DNA of 64,000 bases from Hypsibius dujardini (taxonomy: Eukaryota; Tardigrada; Eutardigrada; Parachela; Hypsibiidae). The stretch lies in assembly GCA_001579985.1 (NCBI GenBank), contig LRSR01004885.1, positions 57,267 to 121,266 on the forward strand, in the 5' to 3' direction. The notes under the pieces are model-generated. The model was not told the origin of the DNA and made no database searches. It worked only from the letters and a program-made list of their open reading frames with translations. Shown one piece after another: positions 10,761 through 24,064 of the stretch. Position 1 is the first letter of the stretch. Every line of letters begins with the position of its first letter. A program made the position numbers and the translations under genes.

Positions 10761-11824
10761 ACTGTACTTCTTATTCCGACTCTAGCCGGAGTTCGAATCA
10801 GTCATACTGTGATCATTGATTGATTTCTTGAGTTGAGAACTCACTAGTGCAGTGCACTGCAGTGCGCGTTGTGCGTAAGTCAGCGGAAACCTATCGTCTA
10901 TGGTACTGCACAATGCGCGGTCTGCACATTGCACACCACAACATCTCAATTTTGATCAGCGTGACAGATCGAGCATCGAGGAGAGCAAGAGTTTCACTTC
11001 TTCACTTTTATGGCTGTATTTGTGTTTGCTCAGCCCAAATTTGGAAGCCATTAATGCATTCATCGGAAGTTTTATTATTGCCAGCTGTTGGCGATCCTGA
11101 CAGGCTTTCCCTTCCGTGGAGTTAATATCGTCTAGAGTTTAAACCCACGGATCTCCTGCCTTCATATCGCGGTTGGTTACTTTTTTAACCCGCATTCCCC
11201 AGTCTTCCACCGCAACTATCCGCGCCTCCGCGGAATCAGTAAACATTTGCAGAAATCTTTTCGAGTTAACATACAAAATACATTACTGGTACGTTGTTCG
11301 GAAAATATGCTTGGGACATTTGGCGCTGAGGACTATCTTTATATGCTTGCGGTGCCTTGCCATTTTCTGCTCGCATTCGCTCAAGTTGTTGCTGATAACT
11401 CAGCAGAATCGGTGGAAAATTAGAAAATTCGATCTTAATTGAAATCTAATTGTCTGCAGAGTTGAAAGTTTTCGTTCAGTGGCGAAAGATACGAGAAAAT
11501 CAACTAGGGAAGGTTTTCGATTGAAGTACCGTCTTTTTCAATTTTTGTTGCTCGCATTCTCTGAATTTAGTCTTCGCCACGTCATGGGATGCATTAAAAG
11601 TTTGGGAAACCCTATTTGAGGGCTTGACGTGGAATTGTACGCACTTCGGAATCGAAGTGTGTGATTTTGCGGAAGGCAAGCGCTACAAACTGGCATCAGG
11701 AAGAGGATCATTTTCTGCTAAATGGTTTTAGCTTGATTTTTTAGCTCACATTCGCAGATTCCTTTCCGCAGTGCCTTAGAGCAGCGATAAAAATTGTATG
11801 ACATATCTTAGTCTCAATATCTTT
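10761..11824. other. Intergenic, no gene seen
   Basis: Contains a short self-complementary cluster at 10846-10940 (gtgcagtgcactgcagtgcgc, and later tgcacaatgcgc...tgcacattgc). No exon with good splice sites. Confidence 0.35.
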
Positions 11825-12670
11825 AGGGTCTGTTCGGAGCGATACATAACCTTAACTCTCCTTAACTTAACTCCGTGTGACGTCACGAAAAGGGGCGGGG
11901 TTTCGACTTAAGGTATGATTTACTTCATCCGTAAAAATCAAGTTTAAGGAAAGGCCTTTTGAAATCGTTTATATACCCGCTGCCAATTAATTTTACGATG
12001 ATAAGTATTTGGGAATGGAATTCATTTTGTGATTTTCTGGTGCCATTGAGGATGGGTGGAACGTTGTGATTCTCCTTCAGCGGTCTATTTTCTGGGGGGC
12101 TCTTATTCAACGTTGGATAACCGCTTCGCTGACGGTAGCGGGCGTCTGCTCCGCCACATTGCGGAATTTTAAACTTGCTGTGTTGTCGTGTTTCTTGTCA
12201 AAATCATTGTATGCTTGGAGTGATTTTATATCTGGATTCAGAATAATTATTCGAGGCAGGGGAATACTGTTGATTTCGAGACATTCAGAAGCTAATTTAG
12301 AGTTGAATCTATAGTACATCAATCAACCAATCAAGCTTTGGTTTCTCAATTGAATTAGCTGTATACGCAATCAATCAATGCCTCGATTTTTCGCTTTATT
12401 ATTGTTGTTCGTACATCCAGTTTGCGCACTATCCAGGCCAGATCCGGGATCAATTTTATCTTTAAATTGATTATATTTTAGAATATATTATATTTTTATA
12501 ATTGATTTGCTTAAGAACCTGTATTTCAGAATCTTTAAGATCAGCTGATAATTTAATGTTTTGGTATGGTTGGTCGCCGAACACACAAATCAAGCGCCAT
12601 ACGTTAACGCTTACTTTAACTTTTGCTCAAGGATAAGAGTAAAGGTTATGTATCGCTCCGAACAGACCCT
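11825..12670. mobile_element. 846-bp element with 29-bp perfect terminal inverted repeats
   Basis: Ends 11825-11853 (AGGGTCTGTTCGGAGCGATA...) and 12642-12670 are exact inverted repeats over 29 bases. The terminal GGGTCTGTT resembles PIF/Harbinger-type ends, but a clean target duplication is not evident. A minus-strand ORF at 12107-12322 (71 codons) has protein-like composition and may be a relic. I do not recognise it. Confidence 0.75.
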
Positions 12671-14625
12671 ATTATGTGTGAAAGCAAAGATTTTCATATT
12701 GGAGGAAGTTTCACGAGCGAAGATTTTAAGTGGAATGTGCTGGTATCGTCTATTTCTAAGCCCGCTTTTGTCTCTTTTCAGGCGTTTTCCTCATCATCTG
12801 TAAGCGGCACACCATCAATTGACCTTTCATCTATCATTTAATCCAATCCGCCATCCCACCAAGGTGAGCAAATCCATTTTGATTGTAGATTTCCATGGCG
12901 GTCAATTAACGTACGAGTAGTCTTGTGGCGTCATGCAATTACAGCCAATCAAAAAAACCACCGCGCCAACCGGCCAATCACAGCCGTGCATTTCTCACCA
13001 TTTAGGTGGAGGGATCCGGTTCCGTGTGTTAAATTTGTGAATTGATAGTGCGTGCGGAGGAATTTGACAGTTTTGTAGGTTTGTGCGACAATTTACGTCC
13101 TCCTGATAAGGCCTTTTCTGTTTGAACCGCAGGTTATGGACTCGTTTTATGGCACTGCGGAAGTGAGAGGAGAGATGCTATTGTGACACGCTGACTGACT
13201 GAGGGAAGTCGTCATCAGTCACCCAACCAGACAACAAACCCTTTCCTGCCGTGAGGATCCCACCATCTGTCTTTATTTTTCTCCTGACCACTTCCTCTCT
13301 TTTGCGCCTCACCATTCTCCTACTTTATGGACTGTTTGTAGTGAGGTAAGCTCCATTTTAAGAATTTCTTCTCTTTTGCTTGAGTTTTTTTTCCATGCCG
13401 GTGCATGTTGCTTTGGCGAGTTCGTTTGAACCTACGAAAGAGTGCGACCAGTTGAATTGCTGAGATTTCGGCTGCATGTTTGATTACGGTGGGCGAGGCT
13501 ATTATTAGAGAGATTGAGGTTGCTTAGTGTCTCTTGTATTACCAACAGGACTGTTCGTTTAGAGAGAGGGAGGTATCAATTTTGTTGTTGACATATTTTC
13601 TTATCAGTTGAAATATCTTTTTTTCTTCAACTGTTTAGTTTCCAGTGATTGCGGCTCGTTATTCAACGAGCTAGAGACTGTAGATGAGCTAATTTCGTAC
13701 AACCTGTTCTACTTTTATGTGCTCTTTTGCTATAGCAGTTTTAATCGATTTGTTGATTGACTGAATTTTAGAAAATGAAGACATTGCTCGATTGGTCTGA
13801 GCTTGGGTTTCGTTTGTTTGTCTGTTTGTCAGATTGTCTGCTCCACTATTAGAATATCTGCATGCCTGCCTCTCTGCTTAACTATCTGCCTGTCTGACTG
13901 TCTCCCTGTCTGCTTTTTTATCTATATATATGTCTATATGTCTGTCTGACTGTCCGTCTGACTGTCTGCCTGTCTTTCTGCCAGCCTGCCTCTCTGTTTG
14001 TGCTTGCTTGACTGTTTGTTTGTCTTTTCGTTTTTTTTGCCTGCCTGCGTTTTTGACTGTCTGTCTGCCTGTTAACGTCGCAGAGTATTGAGTATACACT
14101 TTGGTTATTATGCTCTTGTGTCGGGAGACTGAGAAGGATCATCGTTATAGAGACTATCTCCGCAGATTAGGATTCATAATATTGACCGTACTGTTGAGTG
14201 ATCAGATTTTAATCGAAAAATTTACACACTTCCCAATTCTCCTCTCTCTCCCTCCCCGGAATGATCGACCCGACCAGCTAATCCTCATCTGAATGGTCCC
14301 TCTCAACTCCTAAGCGGACCCATATCACGAACGTTATTAAATTTAAATTTAAACGAGACCCTTAATCTAATGCCTGTTTGTTCTTAGCTCCCTTCCAGAC
14401 AGTGTGTGTTTACTTTGCCTGATGAATGCTCAACCATCTCATTCCCAACGAAATTGCCTTCATCCCTGCTGGCCCAGATTGAATTAACACGCTGGCACTT
14501 CTCCTTCATCGCTTTCGGGGTCGTGGATGATTTGCTTGCAGTCTGCCTGAGACAGAAAGATACGAGTTCTTTGACATCTTGTCTGTCTGTCTGCCTTGCC
14601 TGAAGACGAACCTTTCCCTGCTTCT
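12671..14625. other. Upstream region of the Ser-rich gene, with CTGT repeats at 13805-14080
   Basis: No coding exon recognised. A degenerate ctgtctgcctgtctga array occupies about 13805-14080. The region probably contains the promoter and any 5' UTR of the gene starting at 14626. Confidence 0.4.
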
Positions 14626-17600
14626 ATGGGTGGATGTGCTCCCTCTAAAATGTCCACAGGTAAGGTTGGCAAGAACTGAAATTAGGCACAGATTAATTTT
14701 TTTGTCAGCTAACAGAGTTACATGCATTATTTTTATTTTTTAGTTCTAATTTTTATTAAGACACAACTATTAGTTAAAGACTTCACTTAAACTTTTCAGT
14801 CAAAAAGGTAAAGGACTAAGACCTGTACAATCGAAATCATGAATGGATTGGTCACTAAAACTAACTTTTTTTAAATAGTTATTTAACGGCTCTCATTAAT
14901 TTTAGTTAAATATGCTATCCCTAATGACAGGAGAGATCCCTAACAGCACCACCAACAACAGCAACAATGGCAGCACTCGCCAGTCTTCCAAATTCGGTTT
15001 CAGTGGTGGCAGGCAATCGTTGAACGCGTCGGAACATCGCATCAAGAATCTAGCTGACGACGACACCAACTACGAGGTAGTCAAAGGAGGGAAGGTCCCA
15101 CCAGTGGTAGGACTGTTTCCTGCTTCGCCGGAAACGCTCTTGGGGGGTTTGAATGTGATGCGAGATGCGGGAAGTCAGACGTTGACGACAACGACGGCGG
15201 AGATTGCTGCTGCGACTGTGACAACAGTGACGACACCACCGGATATTAACGTTTCTCGGCCGACTCAGTTTGGGACTCAGTTTGGCGAACTTCACACGCC
15301 CAGGAGCGGCGGCCTCAGGTAGGACAATGGGTCTTGTTTTGACGGGCATATTGATGAGGCGAAAAGTTTCAGACAGCGTCCAGTCGGTTAGTCGCGCGGA
15401 GAGGAGGCAAATACTTGTTTTGTTTTGACATGCAGGTAGACAAGAAATGCAGATATGCAAAGACACTTTCAGGCAGACAAAGGCATGTTTAAGTAGACAG
15501 ACAGACAGACAGACAGACAATCAGACAATCAGACAGGCAGGAAAATAGATAGAGGCGAATAGACAGACAGAGAGGCTGGCAGACGGATAGACAGACAGAT
15601 AGACAGACAGATAGGCAGGTAGATAGACAGGTAGATAGATAGACAGACAGATAGGCAGGTAGATAGATAGACAGACATCATTTAGAGGCTACTAAAAATT
15701 GAACTAGAACTTCGCTACTAGCGCACGCTACTGTACCATGGTTCTGCGACATAAATCATTTTACTTGTTTTTCTCTCTTTTTTTCATTGCAGTTCCCGCT
15801 CAATAGCTCCACTAGCGACCATCGAGACGACCTCCGAGCTCGGCACACCCACCCCGATGGAAGAGAACAAGGCGTTCGTTCGGGCAACTGCTCCCCACCA
15901 TGGCTTGCCGTCTCATCTTCCCCAGCCCTGCGGTCGACCACGCTTCCCCTTGCCGTCGCACATCGCCACACCTAACCGTTACGCTTTCTCTCCGTCGTCG
16001 TCTTTCTCCCAGTCTCCCAGTAGTTACAACACGGAACCTCCCTCTGCACCTCCTCCGTTGGCAGTCACGCATAAGGCGTCCAAGGTGGCTGCGATCCGCC
16101 CAACTGGACTCGTTTCTCCCCGCCAGGCCCCTCCCACCACGTTGAATGCCTTGTCTGGACGGCTAGTAGGTTCGTCTTGTGCAATTATATATTTAGTTTA
16201 ATATTTAAACTAACTGAGAACCTCTTTATTGGTGGAATAAGGTTAAACTGAAATTCTTGTAAATTCCGGAATTATTGACGAGATATTTCATGTTTTATTT
16301 TAAATCAGTTCCACATCGCTTGTTTAAATTAGTTTAAAAATATATTAGCTAAATCGGTTTTAATTTATTATTATTAAATTTTGGGAAAATCAGAAGCAAT
16401 TCGAGTGGATTTATTTAGAAATAGCTTTTTTGACATTGTTCTACACACGAAAAAATTCTTCGTTTTCGGAAAGAGGATAGCAAACTTTTAGTGTGTTTAC
16501 ATAATCATTTGATTTTGTATGTTCATAAACTAACTGTTCTGCTACAGGTGCGACGGACAATGTGATGATCACAACCACCAACTCCACCGGGCTGGGCGCG
16601 TTTGTCTTGAAGCCGTCGGCGTTGAGTATGCCCAATGGCGTTGGCGGTGGAGGACTCGCCAAACCCGGCTCAGTCGCTTCCGTGAGGAGTAGAGCGGCAA
16701 AGGGAACTGGAAGTTCGGAGAGTGTCCGGGCCTCGAGTTCGGCCAGTTCTACTCCCAAACCACAGTCGTCGACGACGACAACGCGGTTGCCGAATGGTCT
16801 GGGGAAGCATACCGCCGCGGAGGAGACTGCTACAGGTCTCGTTTGCGCTTACTGAATAAAATATTAATGACAAAATTTCGGATTAAATAAATCTAAATTA
16901 AAACCATGAAAAATAGATTCAGAGTCGCTTTTATTTATAATTGTACAGAATTATTTGATATAGCTATTTTATGGTAAAGTTGGCTAAGTAGAAGTATTTT
17001 CACTGGTTCAATCTTGAAGATGTTTCATCCCATTATTGCATTAGAACTTGCTAATTAGTCCTGTTTTCTTTTTTTTGTAGAGAGCATTCTAAGAGACCTA
17101 ATTGAATTAGGCACGCCTCTGAAGAAGCCGGCGATTCCCAAACAGGGAAGTAGTGTTCGAACTCCCCACTCCACAGGAGGAGGAGGAGGAGGAGGAGGTG
17201 CCCAGGCGCGAGGACCTCTCGCCTCACAATCGCAGTCGCATCACACCGCCGTCAAGAACGTGCCCACACTTCCGACTTACCAGCCGGCCAAACCGCTTCG
17301 CAAATCCCCGCAATCTCAATCCGGTGGCGTGAGTATTTCCTCATCCACTCTGCTGGAGGGACACGAGTCCGTCAGGGCGGACGGCAAGACATCAACGAAT
17401 CGCAATGAAACACGAGCCACGGTAATGCGGCTTGCCTTTCTGTAGCCTATATTTACAACTGCAGTCTGGAGAAGAAACATCTTTCCCTCTTGTATCCGCT
17501 GTCTTTCTTTCATGTCTGGCTGTGTGTTTCTCTGTCTGTCTGTCTGTCTGTCTGTTTTACTACATTTTCGTCCAAAGTGAGCAGACGGTAATTTCTCCCC

Positions 17601-18402
17601 TTCAGTTGTCTCCGAGTACGTTCACTAGTGGCTTGCCCGCACTCCCATCCATCCCGATCTTCAATAGTCTTGCCGCGGAAGAGACACGGAACATCAGTGA
17701 CTCGCGTGACAGAAGTGACGAAGATGGCGGCAGTATCTTCTCGGAGCGCGAAGGCCTGGCGGAGATGCCGAAATCCTACCGTGTCCCGGAAACAGTGTTG
17801 GACGACATTGAGGAGAGCATCCATAATGTGAAGAAGCTGGCGCAGGAGCTTCTTCAGTTGCATGACTCTAACGCCAAGGTATGCCCGTTGTCACTGGTTG
17901 TCCAGTAAACCGGCAGGCCAGCCGTCAGATGGGCAGGCGCACACACAGACGAACTGAAAGACGGCCAGGCAAGCAGACATACACGCAAACACATTAGCTG
18001 ACACACCAACAGACAAACACACAGATCACACAGACAGATAGACGACAGGCAGGTAGAGTGACCGTTAACCAAGACAGGTTAACTGACGCGTTTTCTCGTC
18101 ATCTTATTCAGGCCCTTTCGAATGGTTATGGAGACATGCAATTTGTGGATTCACGCGTGGAAGATTACAGCACTGCAGACAAATACCGGTCTGAAAAGGG
18201 AGACCTGTTATCATTGCTGCAACCCCCCAGTGATAAGACGTTGAAGGTGAGAGGTCTCTTCAGACATTTCCCACATCAATAATGCTTCATCAGGGTTTTT
18301 TAAAATATGCTTCTGGTTTAGGATCCTGTCGCCGCAGGTCAACTTATCAAAGACCTGCAGAGCGCAGTACGCTTCCTCTTGGCCCTTCCGAATGGGCAGT
18401 GA
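14626..18402 (+). CDS. Uncharacterised 645-residue Ser/Thr-rich protein with N-terminal acylation signal
   Basis: Eight exons: 14626-14659, 14931-15318, 15793-16169, 16548-16835, 17081-17421, 17585-17878, 18112-18246, 18322-18402. All junctions are GT-AG and in phase, and the stop is TGA. The N-terminus MGGCAPSK fits N-myristoylation at Gly2 with palmitoylation at Cys4, suggesting membrane association. Most of the chain is low-complexity Ser/Thr/Pro with a Gly-8 run (GGA codons near 17170-17195). Conserved-looking parts are an early block (DDDTNYEVVKGGKVPPVVGL), a short helix (ILRDLIELGTPL) and a C-terminal helical region (VLDDIEESIHNVKKLAQELL, then LIKDLQSAVRFLLALPNG). I do not recognise the family. 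The N-terminus recalls other MGC-type acylated proteins, but that is only a motif. The gene model is good; the function is unknown. Confidence 0.8.
15495..15685 (+). repeat. CAGA/TAGA tetranucleotide array in intron
   Basis: Nearly continuous agacagacagata units with ggcaggtagatagata variants, inside the intron between exons 2 and 3 of the Ser-rich gene. Confidence 0.9.
17515..17565 (+). repeat. Short (GTCT)n array in intron
   Basis: About six consecutive tgtc units in the intron between the exons ending at 17421 and starting at 17585. Confidence 0.85.
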
Positions 18403-19997
18403 TCGTGTCTTGAAGAACATTGATTCCCCACCTTCTGCTGCTGGAATTTGCTTTGTTTCTTGTCTCTTTTCCTCTCTCTCTTTGTCTGTGTGCCGAATGA
18501 GAAGCCGTGTGATTGACTTCTAGTTGCCCATTTAATAGCGCTGTTTGTCGGTATCTCGCTTAAATTTAAATTTAATGGTGGTATGCTTTCTCAAATTTTA
18601 TGTTTCCTTTCTGTTTATGCGTGTAGAAATTCGAGTGTGTGTGTGTTTGCGGAAGCTCATTGGCGGCCGCATTTTCTGCTCACTGGAAAGGCGCTCACTC
18701 GGTCTCATATGTCCTGGCGAGAGGTGTTCTTCATTTTGAGAACAGGTTTATTTTTTCTCTTCGATTTGAGTTTTTCTTCGTCAAGTTGTGCCAACTCTCC
18801 TGAGTTTTGTAGATGAAAAGCTGGAAAAATATTGCGAACACTTACCGACCCATTCTTCGTGTACTGAGATATGCATTCCAGACGTGCGCAACGAGAAAAC
18901 AAGACAGACCTAAGAAATAAACAGTAGATAGATAGACTGGCAGACAAACATTCAGATAAACAGACATTCAGATAGATGGATAGATAGATGAATAGACAGA
19001 CAGACATACAGACAGATGGATAGACATTGCATAAAATATTTATTTCGAGCTTTACTTGCCCACAGTCCTCTACCACGTCAATGCATCTAGAAGAGATGCT
19101 GGTGTGACGAAGGTTGCGATTCTCGAAAATGTAAAGAGCTTGATGAGAGGGGACATTTATCGATTTGGAAAGGGAATGCGGGATAGAGATGGCGCGCGAT
19201 GAAAATAATTCACATTAAACAGGCAACTGACAGACGTACGCATCGATATCAAAAAAGCTCTTGATCGAGAGCGAGGCTTATGACGTGAAAAGATCAGCTC
19301 GCCGCCGAGAAAAACGGATTAACGGTCGCTCCGTCTGACGCTCCGTCGTGTCATAAGACCGGAAATGCGCTTTCCCTTTTCCCATATACCATCGTCATAA
19401 AATGCAAAGTACTCAAGCATGTGCAGGGTTCTCGTGCCTCGAGAACACATTTCTCCGTCCATTGCGACGGTCGGTCTCACGCTGTCTGACACTCTCTGGA
19501 TCATGCGTACATGGCATCAACTTGTTCCCGAAGTGACCGGAATTGATCTAGAGTACATGCAGACATGATTATGGGATGAACTTGTGACGGATACTTTAGA
19601 CTTACAATGGGACGAAAGGACCTACATAAGTTGTCTTACTGGATTTGAGTTGGCACTGCATACAACTAATTTAAATAATTTAAATTTCCACTACAGCACA
19701 ACGCACGTTTAGTATTTTTACTTAATGCCCTCAGTTTAAGTTCAAAATCAGCTGCCCTTCCGTGTGTAGAAATCTAATAGAGTTCAATTACGCATCTCAC
19801 ATCTAATATTTTTAATCAAGACAGACTTGAATTTAAATACAATTTTCAAGAATAAAGTATAATATTAATATCAATGTTAATTCGGAGAATCCAACTAAAT
19901 TAAAACTTGCTTCGGTCGTTTAAGTCGATTACTAAATAGTTAATATATAAAATGCAGTGCTATATTTAAAAGAGCGAGGATTTAGTCATTAGTGTGT
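18403..19997. other. Convergent intergenic region
   Basis: Lies between the stop of the + strand Ser-rich gene and the stop of the - strand KIAA0513-like gene. Holds a cagacag/gataga array at about 18925-19025. No gene recognised. Confidence 0.4.
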
Positions 19998-22900
19998 TTA
20001 TGGCGTACCTGGATTAACGTTCTGACTCTGCTTGCGGATGAACTCAATCACAGAATCGCGCGCCACATGGAACGCACGCATGTTGGTGATGAAATCAACC
20101 AGGGTTCGGCAGACATAGTCTTCTTCCGTGGTTCCGGACTGTGGGCGTGATTGCTGAGTGTTACCCTGGTTCGATGAGTTGTTGTGATTGTCTGACCTTT
20201 CCCTGTAAATATCGTTACAACTTTTTTACCAATAGGAACTTCAAAAGTGATATTTTTTCGACCGACTTATTAAATCCTGTGACGTGTGTCTAAAAATTCA
20301 GTCCTGTTATTTATCTCTAATCTAAAGATTTTACACAAATGCAAATAATGGCAAGATCGACGCTGTTCAAATCCCGCCAAAAAATATTACTTGAAAGTCT
20401 GTTTCTTAGTAAGGGTATTCAAAGTTCGATTATTTGCAGCGTTTATCTCGCTAATTCAAACTCGCTAATCTCCCTGGTTTTGCACGCCAATGCAACGGTG
20501 ATACGAGGACACGCCCCCTGGCTTACCTGAGGCTGTGTCTCCTTCGCTAATCTCAACTCACATGGACCACTCACAAGACAGATGCACACAATTAGCGGGC
20601 AGATAACCGAGAAAAGCAGCTCCTTGGCTGCTTTTTTCGCTTATCTTCAAAACCAGGGAGATTAGCGAGTTTGAATTGGCGAGATAATCGCTGCAAATAA
20701 TCGAACTTTGAATACCCTTAGTGTTTAATCCAATCCTCCAATTAAAAATAATCTCATTTAAAATCGAATCAAAATTGTACGCACTTAGACGAAATAAAAA
20801 AATAATACTATAAGGATTAACAAAAAATTATAGGATAATAATAAAATTAAAAATATACAGACTTGAAATTGACATACTATACTGTACTGTTTATCGATTT
20901 TAATTGACGTCATTGCTGCCCGTTTTCAAATTAGCTGGCCTATAATTCGGTGAAGGCCAATCATTTCCTGTTATTGCATTGATTACAATAGTTGCCTTGC
21001 CTATAATAGGGCAGCACGTAGCACGAACCATCCTCTTTTTATCCCTTATTGAAATAATACGATTTACGGTATTGTCTTCAGATTAAAAACTGGCGCGGTC
21101 GGTGCATGGAGAATCGCAGCGTGAGGATTACCTATGCGAACGTCGGGCACGATCCGCCTGCATGGCGTCGAAGTATGCGGCATTCCAGAATTTCAACGAA
21201 TGCCATATGGCCTGTTTTCGAAGGTGATGGTACAGGAATTCACGGCGTATCCGACGCGATGCTCCTGAGGGAACTATATCAACAGACAGACAAGGGGTTG
21301 AGGCTACAGCCACGATTACACAAGTGCAGGGGCTCATTTAGGGTCCTTACACGTCGGAACTAAGACCTCTCATGGTAGGGCAGGGGGTGGACATAGGGGC
21401 AAGAGGATTTTGTTTTTCAAAATCGAACCCAAATTTTAGTCTTTTGTTTCTAATAATTTTTAAACTTTTAGGAGTTTGGAAGTCTGATTTCCATGGCCCC
21501 CTGAGATTTCAAAAAACATTTTCAAAAGCTTGCCGTCAAATTTGGGCCGTTCTTGAACGTTTCCAACCTCGTACTTGCAGTTCCTTATGTTAGTTTGAAT
21601 GGACTCCGACAAACCTCAAATTTGATGAAAAAACCTTTTTTTTTAAGTTTAGAAATCCCATTGGGGGAGGCCTTGGAAATCAGGCCCCCACACTCTCATG
21701 AATTTGAAAACTATCAGGATCAAAAGGCCGAATTTTAAGTTCTATTTTGAACAAAATATATGCGTAAATATAATGCGGATTGCTGCTTTTAGAATTTTTA
21801 TTGTTTCCTTATCGCAAAAAAGTTACTACCCTGAATATTGGACATTGCCCGAGCGAGTGTGAAGTGAAAAACCAAAACGCCCACTTTTATCTTCACTCTC
21901 ATAGTTATTATGGTCACACCATTTATTCGACCAACGTTCAAAGGGATCTTGGTCAGCATTCGTAAAAGCAACAAGGGGTAAAAGGAAGAAGGGGAAGGGG
22001 GGGGGACTGGTAGCCTAAGTCCTAAACGAGCCCCTGTACAAGTGTGGGGCCTCAGTATGTAAGTCCCTCGAGAGCGGGACCTTCATCTCCCTCCTCAAGC
22101 GCAGTGAGTCAGTCAGTCACTAGAGAATGAACTGAACCTGCTCTTGCGAGCTGTCATGCGGGGGCTTTTTATTTCACTAGAAATATCCAGTCGTCTCGTT
22201 TGTCTGCCTCTCACCTTCCTTGTAGAATGTAAAGCAGATGTTCATTAGAATTTTGGCGGGTCCGTAGTCCTCTTCCTGGTAGCACTCAAACAGGACGATT
22301 GCAATATACTGAACGAGACGGTAGAATGTGCCGTCATCGACCTTGCTGCTGTAGTTGATGCGCTGTCAGGGAAAAGATAAACACAAATAAAGGGGGAGAA
22401 ATGGATAAAGAGGCAACAACGTGACGTAACTAAGTCCCAACGAGGAGCGGAGGATCGATTGGGTCCTCTCGTTCAGTTCACAATCATCGTCGTGACCGAT
22501 CGAAACTGACAAAGCAATCCGGTTTTGTGTGTAGTGTAAGGTCTCTTTTAGATAGGCAAACAGACGGACAACTAGAATCAGTATATGCAGGCAACATATA
22601 AGTTGTATATAACTGATAACTGAAAGCGATTGAGATGAACCCCGTCCTACTGTATTTAAAATTTTTAATTCAAAACAAAAATAAAAATTCCAATCAGATT
22701 TTCTTATTACGTGTAGTCCCATCTACACGTACGACAAACGTGGTGCCATTTTCCTGCACACAGTAACGGAGATAGCTGTACGAAATTGCTTATTTCCTAT
22801 ACATTCAATTCTTCCTATACCCTTAGAAGTCAGCTTCTTTTATTATGTGTCGTTTGTCATTCAATTGACTAATGAATTAACAGGCAAACAGGCCAGCAAT

Positions 22901-24064
22901 GATGGTCAGTACCTGGGAATTGATAAAGCGCGCGAACCACAATCGACCGCTCTCCAGACGAGCAAGCTCCCCGAATTGACTCTTCTCCTCTTGCCCGATC
23001 GGTTGACTAAAACAATTATCAAACAATATTTTCACTGATAAATAGCTAAACGAATTAATAAACTTACGAGTTGAGGAATATTTGCTCGACAAACTGTCGC
23101 ATAAACAGCACAAGATCATCATCCATCCCTGGTGCGGCTTCCTGCGGACTATCTGGTCCGCTGGAATCCGACCCACGATCAAATTCTCCTCGTCCCGCAC
23201 CGGCATGATTGTCGTCAGTTTCCCCGGCAAAGTCCACGTCGGGGTCTTCGTCCGGCGGATCGGTCGTCCCCGAACTATGATCATCCGGACGGTTGTTGTC
23301 CGTAAACCCAGCTGTCGTGGCATTCCGGCTGGAATTCGGATCACCCTGTTGGTTTTGCGACGGCTGGCGTCCGCGGACATTCTCGCGGGTTGGTCCGTAG
23401 TCTACCTCGTCAAAGCTGATGCGTCGCGGGGGATAGGCGTGGCTGCGACCGCTCGTCGACGAGGCTCGAGATGGTGATGAGGCATCCGACTTTGACTGCA
23501 ACCAATTTACCATGTATTATTGAATATTATTTTTATATATTATTGTTATATGTTGGCCAATATTGTTTTGTTTCGCGTGAGGTGAGTACTAATTGCATTT
23601 CTACGTCTAGAGCAATTATGCGAAATTGCTGCATATGCACTAGTATTTGTTTCCTTATGGTTGTATATTTATTTGGTCAAAGATTTAATTAATATTATTT
23701 GTCAGAAATGGCAATTCAATTAAGGCAGTTACATGGACTCAATTCTGGACCCAAAATGATAATAATTTGAAGTATAAAATTAATGGTAGAGGGCAGATTA
23801 TTTGTGATTTAATTTTGCCCGTTATATTTAAGCAGTTGATTTAAAATGTGGATTATTTCATTATGGTACCTGCGAGGTTTTCCGTTGGGTCGCAGCAGCG
23901 CCAGGTGCGTCGGTCGGCCCACCGGCAGAAGACGAGCCAAAAAGGGCGTTTAAAAAGTTCCTCCCTGGTCGCGGACTGGGTTGCTGCTGTTGCGTCGTCG
24001 ACGCGGTCGTCGTTTCCTCCTCCTTTTGCTGCTGGAAGCGGTTTTTCATCAAGAAAAACGTCAT
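19998..24064 (-). CDS. KIAA0513-like protein (SBF2-related domain)
   Basis: Six minus-strand exons: 24064-23870, 23495-23068, 23006-22913, 22362-22215, 21264-21132, 20202-19998. All join in phase and give 400 residues, close to human KIAA0513 (about 410). The first 200 residues are low-complexity Gln/Thr/Ser/Asp. The conserved order then follows KIAA0513: LVLFMRQFVEQIF, QEEKSQFGELARLESG..WFARFI, TFYRLVQYIAIVLFECYQ, DYGPAKILMNICFTFYKE, QAIWHSLKFWNAAYFDAMQ, and a final helix (TLVDFITNMRAFHVARDSV). The protein ends GTP-stop. The human C-terminus is about 25 residues longer, and CCAG/GTACGC at the end could be a donor to an unseen last exon, so the 3' end is not certain. The family is poorly characterised and shares this region with myotubularin-related SBF proteins. 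Confidence 0.87.
20411..20720. mobile_element. Family B MITE, copy 1 (in an intron)
   Basis: A 310-bp element with inverted repeats of about 80 bases. The left end reads AAGGGTATTCAAAGTTCGA and the right end its complement; the arms include CTCGCTAATCTCCCTGGTTTTG-like sequence. It lies in the last intron of the KIAA0513-like gene. Copy 2 is at 33248-33541. Confidence 0.9.
21329..22035. mobile_element. Family C inverted-repeat element, copy 1 (in an intron)
   Basis: The left end is GGGGCTCATTTAGGG...TTACACGTCGGAAC and the right end is CTAAACGAGCCCCT, a diverged inverted repeat. The interior matches 24778-25639 (gattt-cca-ggc-ccc-tgagatttcaaaaa, AAATTTGG) and has no coding capacity. The sequence ACAAGTG occurs just outside both ends and may be part of a target duplication. 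The element sits between exons 4 and 5 of the KIAA0513-like gene. Confidence 0.75.

Noticed and set aside
15050-15520. 156-codon antisense ORF over exon 2 of the Ser-rich gene
   Set aside because: The sense frame splices in phase to seven other exons; the antisense frame ends in repeat sequence.
15495-15685. Possible CRISPR-like periodic array
   Set aside because: Period four with no unique spacers, in a eukaryotic intron; it is a microsatellite.
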